This document shows, piece after piece, positions 1-7,500 of a stretch of DNA of 21,115 nt; position 1 is the stretch's first letter, and every line of letters begins with the position of its first letter. The notes below the pieces were generated by a model. The model made no database searches, was not told where the DNA came from, and was given only the letters and a program-made list of their open reading frames with translations. Origin of the DNA: Candidatus Aminicenantota bacterium (GTDB lineage: Bacteria; Acidobacteriota; Aminicenantia; UBA2199); assembly GCA_020355945.1 (NCBI GenBank), contig CP070627.1, positions 6,107,453 to 6,128,567 on the forward strand, written 5' to 3'. A program made the translations under genes and the position numbers.

Positions 1-1407
1 AAAAATTTTAGCCCATATTTCCCGGTCATACCACAAGGTGTCCAGGTCCTCAACCTCTTTTTCCTGCTGTTCCCTCCAGGTGAAATATTTCAGGTTATGA
101 ACGGTTTTTTGGTCCATGTAGGTGAGTTCCCGGGTGTGGTCCGTGGTAATACCGTGGAGACACTTTTCCAGGTCTTTGGCTGCCTGGAGTGTGGTGTATT
201 CTCCCCGCTTTTCTCTCAATTCAAAAATACGTGACAGGTACATGTCAGCCGAATCCGTGGCTATAGTAAAAATAATATCCTCCGCAGTCATTTCATAGTA
301 TTTAGCGGTCTTGATGGAAGCCAGGAGATTGGCAATGGAAGAAATACCCAGCAAGTCCAGTTGGTTGACAAATCCTGTCTCCAGGCCAAGAGATACCAGG
401 TATTCTTTTCCTTTTTCTTCGTTAAATAACCGGAAAAGCCGCATGCAATTTTCATCATCAATGGCAGCTACGAAATTGGTGTTTCTCACATTATGAACCC
501 AGGGAACGTGTTTATCGCCAATGCCTTCAATGCGGTGAGCACCAAACCCATTGTACAGCAGCGTAGGGCACTGTAATGCTTCGGCTGCTACTACTTTGAT
601 AAAATGAAAATTAGATCTTAAATAATCTCCGGCAGCAATAGTCCCGGCAGAACCCGTAGCAGAAACATACGCGGCCAATTCACTGTTTTTACTTTTTACT
701 TTATTGTACACCTCTTCAACAGCAGGTCCGGTAATATTATAATGCCATGCGGGATTCCCAAATTCATCAAACTGGTTAAAAATCTTGCAATCGGGCCGAG
801 TCCTGCGGATTTCCCAACATTTGTCATAGATTTCTTTAACATTGGATTCACAGCCAGGGGTGGCGATTATTTCCGCTCCAATGTCCTCAAGCCATGTAAA
901 CCGCTCTTTGCTCATTTCTTCAGGCAAAATAGCCACTGCTGTACACCCCATCAAATAAGAGTCAAAAGCACCACCGCGGCAGTAATTTCCAGTAGAAGGC
1001 CATACCGCTTTGTGATAAGTGGGATCAAATTGACCGGTTATAATCCGTGGGGCTAAACATCCGTAAGCGGCTCCTACTTTGTGCGAACCCGTGGGAAAAT
1101 ATTTCCCTACCAACGCAATAATCCGGGGACTCACTCCTGTCAGCTTACGGGGAAGCTCCATGAAGTTGATACCATCGAATAGACCACCTTTCTCTTTGGG
1201 TTCATTCTTCCAGGTAATCCTGAAAAGATTCAACGGGTCCAGGTCCCATAAACCAATATGCTTTAATTTATCTTTGATTTTTCGCGGGACCAATTCCGGG
1301 TCTCGCAGTTGGGCAAAAATAGGCAAAATAATGCCCTTCTCACGAAACCGCTTCACACTTTTCTCTAATATCTTTTGATTCACTACTTTATCGATAATCT
1401 CTACCAT
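1..1407 (-). CDS. PLP-dependent fold-type II enzyme (cysteine/threonine synthase superfamily), 3' end beyond window
   Basis: The reading frame is open from ATG at 1407 down to the left edge: 469 codons without a stop, so the C-terminus is missing. I identified it by translating the minus strand. Motifs fit a fold-type II PLP enzyme: GSHKVGAAYG, with Lys110 the likely Schiff-base lysine; PSTGNYCRGG (about 137-145) in the place of the substrate/phosphate Asn loop; and a later Gly-rich SATGSAGTIAAG phosphate-binding loop. Such enzymes do beta-replacement or beta-elimination on amino acids. I do not recognise the substrate, and the protein is longer than CysK (about 310 residues). The start has AGGAGA 4-5 nt upstream and overlaps the last 7 nt of the GntR gene (ATGGTAG), so it is the coupled second gene of that operon and probably the regulator's target. 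Superfamily is fairly sure; the specific reaction is unknown. Confidence 0.8.
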   Translation of the reverse strand, partial: MVEIIDKVVNQKILEKSVKRFREKGIILPIFAQLRDPELVPRKIKDKLKHIGLWDLDPLNLFRITWKNEPKEKGGLFDGINFMELPRKLTGVSPRIIALVGKYFPTGSHKVGAAYGCLAPRIITGQFDPTYHKAVWPSTGNYCRGGAFDSYLMGCTAVAILPEEMSKERFTWLEDIGAEIIATPGCESNVKEIYDKCWEIRRTRPDCKIFNQFDEFGNPAWHYNITGPAVEEVYNKVKSKNSELAAYVSATGSAGTIAAGDYLRSNFHFIKVVAAEALQCPTLLYNGFGAHRIEGIGDKHVPWVHNVRNTNFVAAIDDENCMRLFRLFNEEKGKEYLVSLGLETGFVNQLDLLGISSIANLLASIKTAKYYEMTAEDIIFTIATDSADMYLSRIFELREKRGEYTTLQAAKDLEKCLHGITTDHTRELTYMDQKTVHNLKYFTWREQQEKEVEDLDTLWYDREIWAKIF

Positions 1408-2060
1408 TTTTTTCTCCTGTGACTAACTTTTTCTAACAGGGCATGCATTGAAGATTCCCAATGCTTTACCAGCAGGGGCACAACCGCTTCGTGACCTTCC
1501 CTGAAAAGAGTATTAACAATTTTTTCATGCTCTTGAATGGAGGATTTCACCAGGTCCTGGTTTTGCATATAGGCGTATTCATAACGAAACGCAATGGCCT
1601 TTAAATCCCTTATCATATCCAACAACCGCTGATTACCGCAGCCCGACAACAAGGTCTTGTGCCATTCCTTGTCCAACTCAATCAAGCGGATAAAATCCGA
1701 TTGCGGGACTTTCATCTCATCAGAAATTTTTTCAAAGTATTCCAACGATTCATGAGGCAGCGGTTCGGATGTTTTCAGCGCCAGGGTTTCAAGTGTCCAG
1801 ATAATGGGGTAAATGTCCTGCACTTCCTGGCTGGTCAAAGGCCGTACCATGAATCCCCTACCCACCAGGTTCTCAAGAAAACCTTCTTTCACCAGTCGAA
1901 CCAGGGCCTCCCGCACCGGCGTCCGGCTCACTTGCAGCTCCTCGGATAAATCGGTATCCTTCACTCGACTGCCTGGTGGAAGATGTCCCTGCAGAATGCG
2001 CTCCAACACATTCCTGTGAACCAAATCCCTTAGTGCCACTCTTTCAATTTTGTTTTGCAT
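1401..2060 (-). CDS. GntR-family transcriptional regulator, FCD (FadR-C) subfamily
   Basis: This is a 219-residue protein. The N-terminal winged HTH has its recognition segment around residues 35-56 (DTDLSEELQVSRTPVREALVRL region), typical of GntR. The all-helical C-terminal half carries FCD-type metal/ligand residues (the D and H of ELDKEWHKTLL, then QEHEKIV and LVKHWES). I chose the ATG at 2060, not the in-frame ATG at 2108. The GntR core begins right after it, and the extra 16 residues would be read through the promoter and palindrome. No Shine-Dalgarno precedes 2060. The predicted transcription start is at about 2061-2060, so translation may be leaderless. The stop overlaps the start of the downstream PLP enzyme by 7 nt. 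It probably represses its own operon in response to a small carboxylate or amino-acid ligand; the ligand cannot be read from the sequence. Confidence 0.9.
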   Translation of the reverse strand: MQNKIERVALRDLVHRNVLERILQGHLPPGSRVKDTDLSEELQVSRTPVREALVRLVKEGFLENLVGRGFMVRPLTSQEVQDIYPIIWTLETLALKTSEPLPHESLEYFEKISDEMKVPQSDFIRLIELDKEWHKTLLSGCGNQRLLDMIRDLKAIAFRYEYAYMQNQDLVKSSIQEHEKIVNTLFREGHEAVVPLLVKHWESSMHALLEKVSHRRKKW

Positions 2061-2062
2061 AC

Positions 2063-2084
2063 TGTATATTGTATACAATATACA
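2063..2084. promoter_or_regulatory. Perfect 22-bp palindrome, probable GntR operator
   Basis: The half-site TGTATATTGTA (2063-2073) is followed by its exact reverse complement (2074-2084). The central TTGTATACAA matches the TNGT-NN-ACNA pattern known for FadR/FCD-type GntR operators. It covers the -10 element and ends 2 nt before the regulator's ATG, so binding would block RNA polymerase. Autorepression is inferred. Confidence 0.8.
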
Positions 2085-2095
2085 AAAAAAGTCAA
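2068..2095 (-). promoter_or_regulatory. Sigma-70 promoter of the GntR/PLP-enzyme operon
   Basis: On the minus strand, -35 TTGACT (2095-2090), a 16-bp spacer and -10 TACAAT (2073-2068) each have one mismatch to consensus. The predicted start is at about 2061-2060, next to or on the ATG at 2060. The operator palindrome lies over the -10. Confidence 0.7.
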
Positions 2096-2172
2096 GGATT
2101 AAGTGCAAAATATTTACATTTTTTTTTCTTGCTTTTTTTTGTTTTTCGTGGACAGCTTAAATATTACAACAA

Positions 2173-3258
2173 TTACCGTTTGAAATACAAACGGATCCCG
2201 TGGTGATAACTTTTGCCCTGGGGATAGTAGGCCGCCTCTGTTGGATCAAAATAAATAATGTTTTGACGCACCATATCTCGCAGTAACTTCTCATCCTCTG
2301 AATTGATCTCTTCCATGGGTAATTCATCCCTATCCACAAAATGACGAAGCAGCCTCTCGATCTTCTTTTGTTCAGGCTTAACCACATAAGCCACGATCAA
2401 ACTCCGCATCTTCTTTTTATACAATTGGAGCACTTCGTCAAGGGGTTTACCAAACATTTCAGAGAGAATATCCTGGATCTCCCACATACTTCCCCCTACT
2501 GTCTCCCATATTTTTTCGGCATCCGGTTTGGTAAGGGTATAATCCTTTATTTTTGAGTACTTTTCCAGGTTCAACAACCACTCCATCACATCTTCTTTTG
2601 GTAGATAATCCACCTTATAAAATTTCGAGCATTTTTTTAGTTTTGAATCGTTATAGACTGTATTCAAAAAATATCCGTCCGAAGAGGCAATAATGATGTA
2701 CGCCAGGTGGTCTTCTTTGGTCATGGCAACGAAAAAATTAAACAACTCGATAATCAACCGGCGGTCTCTCCCATTATTCATATATATCTTATCCAATGCC
2801 TGGAGCTCATCGATAATTAATATAGGTTTTATCCCTTTTTGATGGAGCTTTATAAATTCTTTCTCTATTACCTTAAAAGGGTCTACCCTTCCCTGGTATA
2901 TTTTTTTTTCAATCTCGGTGTTAATTTTAAAAAAACCCACATTTATCTCGCCTGTGAGTTTTCCTTTCTTTTCTTCACCCACATTGAAAAGCAGCCTGAG
3001 GAAATCTTTATAATTATAATCTTCGGGAAATTCGGTAAAAATCTTTCTCAGGTTCAAAAATTTTACGTCTGTTTTTTGTTCTTCTTCGATTTGGTTAAGG
3101 ACTTTATAAAGCAGCGTGGTTTTCCCTGAGGATTTGGGACCATGGAGAAACAGGAAAGTTTCGGGTTCCTCATCGACATAGTTTTTCAAAAAATTTAGCT
3201 CCTCCTGGCGATTTATAAAAGCGGCACGCTTACGATATTCAATTTTATCCGTTGTCAT
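2173..3258 (-). CDS. AAA ATPase of the archaeal ATPase (ATPase_2) type
   Basis: This is a 361-residue P-loop NTPase. FINRQEELNFL (about 14-24) matches the usual F-x-R-x-x-E-L entry to this family. Walker A is GPKSSGKT (40-47), Walker B ILIIDE (146-151), and IIIASSD (about 188-194) is a sensor-1-like strand. The YLPKEDVMEWL region and a probable winged-helix C-terminus complete the family pattern. These STAND/AAA+-like ATPases are common in archaea and some bacteria, often without a known role. It is divergent from the MBL/STAND operon across about 100 nt of shared promoter region, so it may be an edge gene of the defence island. No effector domain is visible. ATG 3258 has no Shine-Dalgarno; the promoter predicts transcription starting on this ATG. 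Confidence 0.85.
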   Translation of the reverse strand: MTTDKIEYRKRAAFINRQEELNFLKNYVDEEPETFLFLHGPKSSGKTTLLYKVLNQIEEEQKTDVKFLNLRKIFTEFPEDYNYKDFLRLLFNVGEEKKGKLTGEINVGFFKINTEIEKKIYQGRVDPFKVIEKEFIKLHQKGIKPILIIDELQALDKIYMNNGRDRRLIIELFNFFVAMTKEDHLAYIIIASSDGYFLNTVYNDSKLKKCSKFYKVDYLPKEDVMEWLLNLEKYSKIKDYTLTKPDAEKIWETVGGSMWEIQDILSEMFGKPLDEVLQLYKKKMRSLIVAYVVKPEQKKIERLLRHFVDRDELPMEEINSEDEKLLRDMVRQNIIYFDPTEAAYYPQGKSYHHGIRLYFKR

Positions 3259-3264
3259 GGTTTT

Positions 3265-3293
3265 ATTATAATACCAATGCGTCTTTTTTTCAA
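3265..3293 (-). promoter_or_regulatory. Sigma-70 promoter of the AAA ATPase, predicted leaderless
   Basis: On the minus strand, -35 TTGAAA (3293-3288), exactly 17 bp of spacer and a perfect -10 TATAAT (3270-3265) are followed by 6 nt (AAAACC) and then the ATG at 3258. The A of the ATG would be at about +1. Confidence 0.8.
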
Positions 3294-3323
3294 TATGGAA
3301 AAGGATGAAAAGGTATCGCTTGG

Positions 3324-3352
3324 TTGATTAAATGGTTATTTGATATTATAAT
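3324..3352 (+). promoter_or_regulatory. Sigma-70 promoter of the MBL/protease-STAND module
   Basis: TTGATT (3324-3329), a 17-bp spacer and TATAAT (3347-3352). The next ATG is 6 nt downstream (3359), again at the predicted start of transcription. It faces away from the promoter of the AAA ATPase. Confidence 0.75.
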
Positions 3353-3358
3353 ATACCT

Positions 3359-3397
3359 ATGATGAAGCTGAAGAATGAAGGAAGTAGTAGTTGTTGA
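3359..3397 (+). CDS. Possible 12-residue leaderless leader ORF
   Basis: The frame ATG ATG AAG CTG ... TGT TGA encodes 12 residues beginning MMKLKNEG. Its first ATG lies 6 nt after TATAAT, at the predicted +1, so it could only be read as a leaderless ORF. I recognise no function. It may be a regulatory leader peptide for the module behind it, or a chance ORF. Confidence rests on promoter geometry only. Confidence 0.3.
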   Translation: MMKLKNEGSSSC

Positions 3398-3409
3398 GGA
3401 GCTAATATT

Positions 3410-3490
3410 ATGCACATATTACATTTAACTGTTACTTTAACGGAGCTTGAAATAGAATTTTTAAAGCAATACGGGAATAATTTATTTTAA
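3410..3490 (+). CDS. Possible 26-residue small ORF with good ribosome site
   Basis: ATG at 3410 follows GAGGAG with an 8-nt gap, the strongest Shine-Dalgarno in this leader. It encodes 26 residues starting MHILHLTVTLTELEIEF and ends 11 nt before the MBL gene, whose own start lacks a clear ribosome site. Translation of this peptide could therefore deliver ribosomes to the MBL start. Alternatively it is the remnant of a longer N-terminal gene. I do not recognise the peptide. Confidence 0.4.
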   Translation: MHILHLTVTLTELEIEFLKQYGNNLF

Positions 3491-3501
3491 AAAAAATCAG
3501 C

Positions 3502-4545
3502 ATGGGATTAAAGATAAAAGTGCTACAAGTTTTACATGGAGATGCGATTATCATTAATTTTCAAGGAGATGATGGAAATAGCCACAATATTTTCATTGAT
3601 GGAGGTTTTTCTTCAACTTACGCAAGAACGATTAGGAGGGAGACCGAAAAAATTATTGAACGAAATGAGAAGATTGATCTATTTGTGATCACCCATATAG
3701 ATCAGGACCACATTGGAGGGGTTTTAAGGTTCCTCAAGGAATATGGAAAGAGAGATATTGTTGATAGATATTGGTTTAATTGGTGTGATAACCTGGATGT
3801 TAGCATTCCCGATAATAATTGGAAAATCAGTTATTCCCAGGGAATTAATTTAAGGGACTATTTATCTAATATAGGAAAACTAAACCTGGAGGGCTTACAT
3901 GAAAATTTAGAACCCACTGATCTCTACGGCGCAAAAATTACGATTCTTTCTCCTCGCTTTAACGATTTGGAACACTTTAGAAGAAAGTGGATTGTGAAGG
4001 AGGAGAATATCTTGAAAAGAGAACCAATTTCAGCAAATCAAAGTGATTATTGCTTTAAAATTGAAGAGTTGTCAAAAAGAGCCTTTATTGAAGATACGCG
4101 CATTGAGAATAAAGTGAGCATATCGTTTTTGTTTGAATACAACAACAAAACGGTTTTGTTTTTAGCTGACAGCCATCCTTCAACTATTGAGAACGAATTG
4201 AAAGAGAGGGGCTTTTCAAGAGATAAGAGATTAAAAGTGGAGCTAATCAAATTATCCCACCATGCCAGTAAATTCAATACAAATCCAGGGCTATTAGAAC
4301 TGGTTGAATGTAACTCATTCATAATAAGCGCCAATGGTAGAAACAGACATTATTTTCCACATAAAGAAACCCTCTCCAGGGTATTGACCAATCCAGGGAG
4401 AAAGCGCGATCAAAAAGTCAGCTTTATTTTTAACTATGATAATGCTGAGATAAGAAGCATTTTTAAGGAGTCTGATCTTTCCTTATACAATTTCAAATGC
4501 GTCTATCCGGCAGGAGAAGAGAATGGGTACGTTATCGAGTTATAA
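3502..4545 (+). CDS. avs1A: MBL-fold metallo-hydrolase, ComEC-like, AVAST type 1 Avs1A-like
   Basis: This 347-residue metallo-beta-lactamase-fold protein has no signal peptide or membrane segment. VLHGDAIIINF (about 8-18) and FIDGG (31-35) are the first strands seen in ComEC/Rec2-type MBL domains. The metal motif is THIDQDHIGG, i.e. HxDxDH with H65, D67, D69 and H70, rather than the classical HxHxDH. Further ligand candidates are D223 in LADSHP and H253/H254 in LSHHAS, with H287 in FPHKE near the end. The ligands look complete, so it is probably an active hydrolase; the substrate is unknown. The stop lies 23 nt inside the next gene. From memory, AVAST type 1 pairs an MBL hydrolase (Avs1A) with a protease-containing Avs1B, which matches this pair. 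The fold is certain; the system assignment is good but not tested. Confidence 0.8.
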   Translation: MGLKIKVLQVLHGDAIIINFQGDDGNSHNIFIDGGFSSTYARTIRRETEKIIERNEKIDLFVITHIDQDHIGGVLRFLKEYGKRDIVDRYWFNWCDNLDVSIPDNNWKISYSQGINLRDYLSNIGKLNLEGLHENLEPTDLYGAKITILSPRFNDLEHFRRKWIVKEENILKREPISANQSDYCFKIEELSKRAFIEDTRIENKVSISFLFEYNNKTVLFLADSHPSTIENELKERGFSRDKRLKVELIKLSHHASKFNTNPGLLELVECNSFIISANGRNRHYFPHKETLSRVLTNPGRKRDQKVSFIFNYDNAEIRSIFKESDLSLYNFKCVYPAGEENGYVIEL

Positions 4546-7500
4546 CCGCGAAGGTGAAGAAATCGAAACAATAAGCAGAATTACCTGTCGAATTGAAACA
4601 AAGGAGGAAAAAGGAACAGGAATATTTGTTCATCCGGAGAATTCCGAATTCGTCTATTTTATTACTGCAAAACATTGTTTGTTGGGTAAGGATTTTTCTA
4701 AAAGTCCGGAAAAAGAAAATACCAAAATCTCTATACCGGTTCCTCCAGGCAAAAGATTTGAAACATTTTGCTTAAGGGAAGCAGATAATATTCTCTTCCC
4801 AGAAGATACACACAATGATTGCGCGATTATAATTATCAGGAAAGACTCCCTCCCCTCTTCTTGTAAAGATATTCCCAAAGTTGATTGTTTAGAGCTGAGG
4901 TATACTTCAGGAAAGTGCTTTTTCAGGGGATATCCCCGGGCTTATGAGAATATTGAGGGGGTCACTATACATGTAAATTATTCTGATAATGATACCGTTA
5001 CGACGAATACCCCTCTCTCATGTATTGATTCTGACCCGCTGTACAATTGCAAAGGGTTCTCCGGCAGCGGATTATTTTGCCAACTCAACAAAAAGTCGTA
5101 TTTAATTGGGATTATCTATGAACTGCAAGAACCATTCCAACGCTTCAAAGTTTACAATCTATCAATTCTGAATAAGATGTTATTTGATCACGATTACCCT
5201 ACCATTAAGTTTTGCATACTTCCGGGAGAGGAAATGATTCAAAAGGATATACAAAAACTGGCAGAAAGAACAGATTTAATCCTGGAAGGAATATACGATA
5301 AAATAGGTGATGGATTTTTTCTCGAAAGGAAAAATGTTATCGATAATTTCCAGGAAAAATTTGCCGGATGCAAGTTACTCATTATTTATGGCAGCGCAGG
5401 AGTTGGAAAATCTGTAATGGCAAAGGTTGTTGTTAAAAAATTAGAAGATGAGAATTATTTTCCTTTAGCCTTCAAAGCTGATTTTTTTGCCAATGATTCT
5501 ATTGATTCTGCGTTTAAAGATATCAAAAAATCTATTCGAGACATTTTTAAAGAATTGGGACAAAAGAAGCAAATCGTTATATTAATTGACAGCCTGGAAA
5601 AACTTCTTGAGATTGAGAACCAGGAAGCATTAAATGAATTCTTGAGAATATGTAAGAAATTTGAAAACATCAAAATCCTGATAACTTGTAGAACCTTCGC
5701 ATATCCACAATTGGTTGTTCATTTTTACCATGACTTTCCTCGATATGCTTCATGTGAAATACCCGTCCTTAGTGATAAAGAGTTGTCTGAAGTGGTGAGA
5801 CAATATCCTTTCCTGGAAAATCTTTCAAATAACCAGAGTGCCAGGAAAATCCTGAAGCTTCCTTTCTATTTGAATCTAATTGTACTGCATTCTCAACTCC
5901 TTCGGAAGGGGGAAGACATAACAGAACGTGAATTTCGAAAGATAATCTGGGATGAAGTGATCTGTAAAAATAATACTGAAAGGGACCGGACATTTGAGAA
6001 GATTGCCATTGAAAGAGCCACTTCCATGAAACTTTATGTAAGGGCCGAAGGCATTTGCAAAGATATTCTCAAACAGCTTTGTCACGACAATATCATATTG
6101 CAGGAAGAGAAATTGGGGGAATCATACTCACCTGCCCACGATATTTATGAAGATGTTGCTTTGATAAGATTTATTGAAAGGATTTATCAGGAAAAGCAAA
6201 ATACAATGGATTTTTTCGAAAAGTGCGGTAAAGAACCGGCAAAAAGGAGAGCTTTAAGATTGTGGCTTAATGATTCCCTATGCTCTATAGATTACAATTT
6301 AAATGCTTTTATACTCGAAATCTTAAAAAGTGACGATATCGGGCAATACTGGAAAGATGAGGTTATTACTGCCATTTTAAGGTCTGAGTATTGTCAAAAG
6401 TTCTTTGATGCAAATGAAGAGATACTTCAAAAAGACAGTTTCAGCCTCTTTTTAAGATTTATTCATCTGTTAAAAACAGCGTGTCAAGACCCTGACGAAG
6501 AAGCAATGAAATTAACATCTTCGACAGAACCTGGCTCTTTATACCTGAAACCGGTTGGGTTTGGCTGGGAGACGGTAATTCGTTTTACCAGGAAAAACGA
6601 CGACAAACTTGGAGACTTTAAAAGCATTATCTTGCAACTTTTAGTTAATGATTGGGCTAAGAAGTTAAGACCTGAGCGGGAAATACCCCCTGAATCCGAA
6701 ATGGCAGGAAAGATTTTGATATCATTGCTTGAGGAAGCCCAAAAATACTATGACTCATGGGATAACCACCCTTTTTCAAGCAAAGATATTGACAAAGGGA
6801 TTCAATTGCTATTTAAACTTGCCTCTATTTTCCCTGAATATGTTGAAAATCTGATCAATGAAGCACAAAATCTTGACGAAAAAAAATCCGATTCTCACCG
6901 TATAAGCGGTTTTCATAGAATGGTTTTAAAATACACTTTATCTTGCTTCGAAAGTCGTGAGTTGTGTAGAGTTTTACCTGATTTAGTGAGTGAAGTCGCT
7001 CAAAAGAAATGGCTGAATCCAAATCGAACAATAAGAAATGATGGTGAGATGATAATGGAAATTGAAAGTGATTTTGGATTGGTTGATCAATATGAATATA
7101 AAGCTTTTCCCCCTGGCATATACAAAACACCCATATATTTTTTGTTAAGATATCACCCTCTTATTGCTTTAAAATTAATTACAACCGTACTAAATCACTC
7201 TACCGAAGCCTATGCCCAAAGTGAAAGAGGTAAAAAAAATGGTATTGTAGAAGTTGAAATTAAAACAAATGACGGAGAAATTATAACACAGAAAGGGAAT
7301 ATGACCCTCTGGGCAATGTATAGGGGTACGATTGGAGTTGCTCCAGATTTATTGAAATCGATTTTAATGTCATTGGAATCTTGGTTTCTGGAATTATGCG
7401 AAATAAGCTCAAATCGGGCTTCTCGATTAATAGAAATTGCCTTTGATTTTCTCCTAAAAGAAGGTACAACAGTCGCAACAACTGCTGTTTTAGCGAGTAT

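Noticed and set aside
2061..2108. Longer GntR start at ATG 2108
   Set aside because: The extra residues read through the -35/-10 and the palindrome, and family homology begins after 2060.
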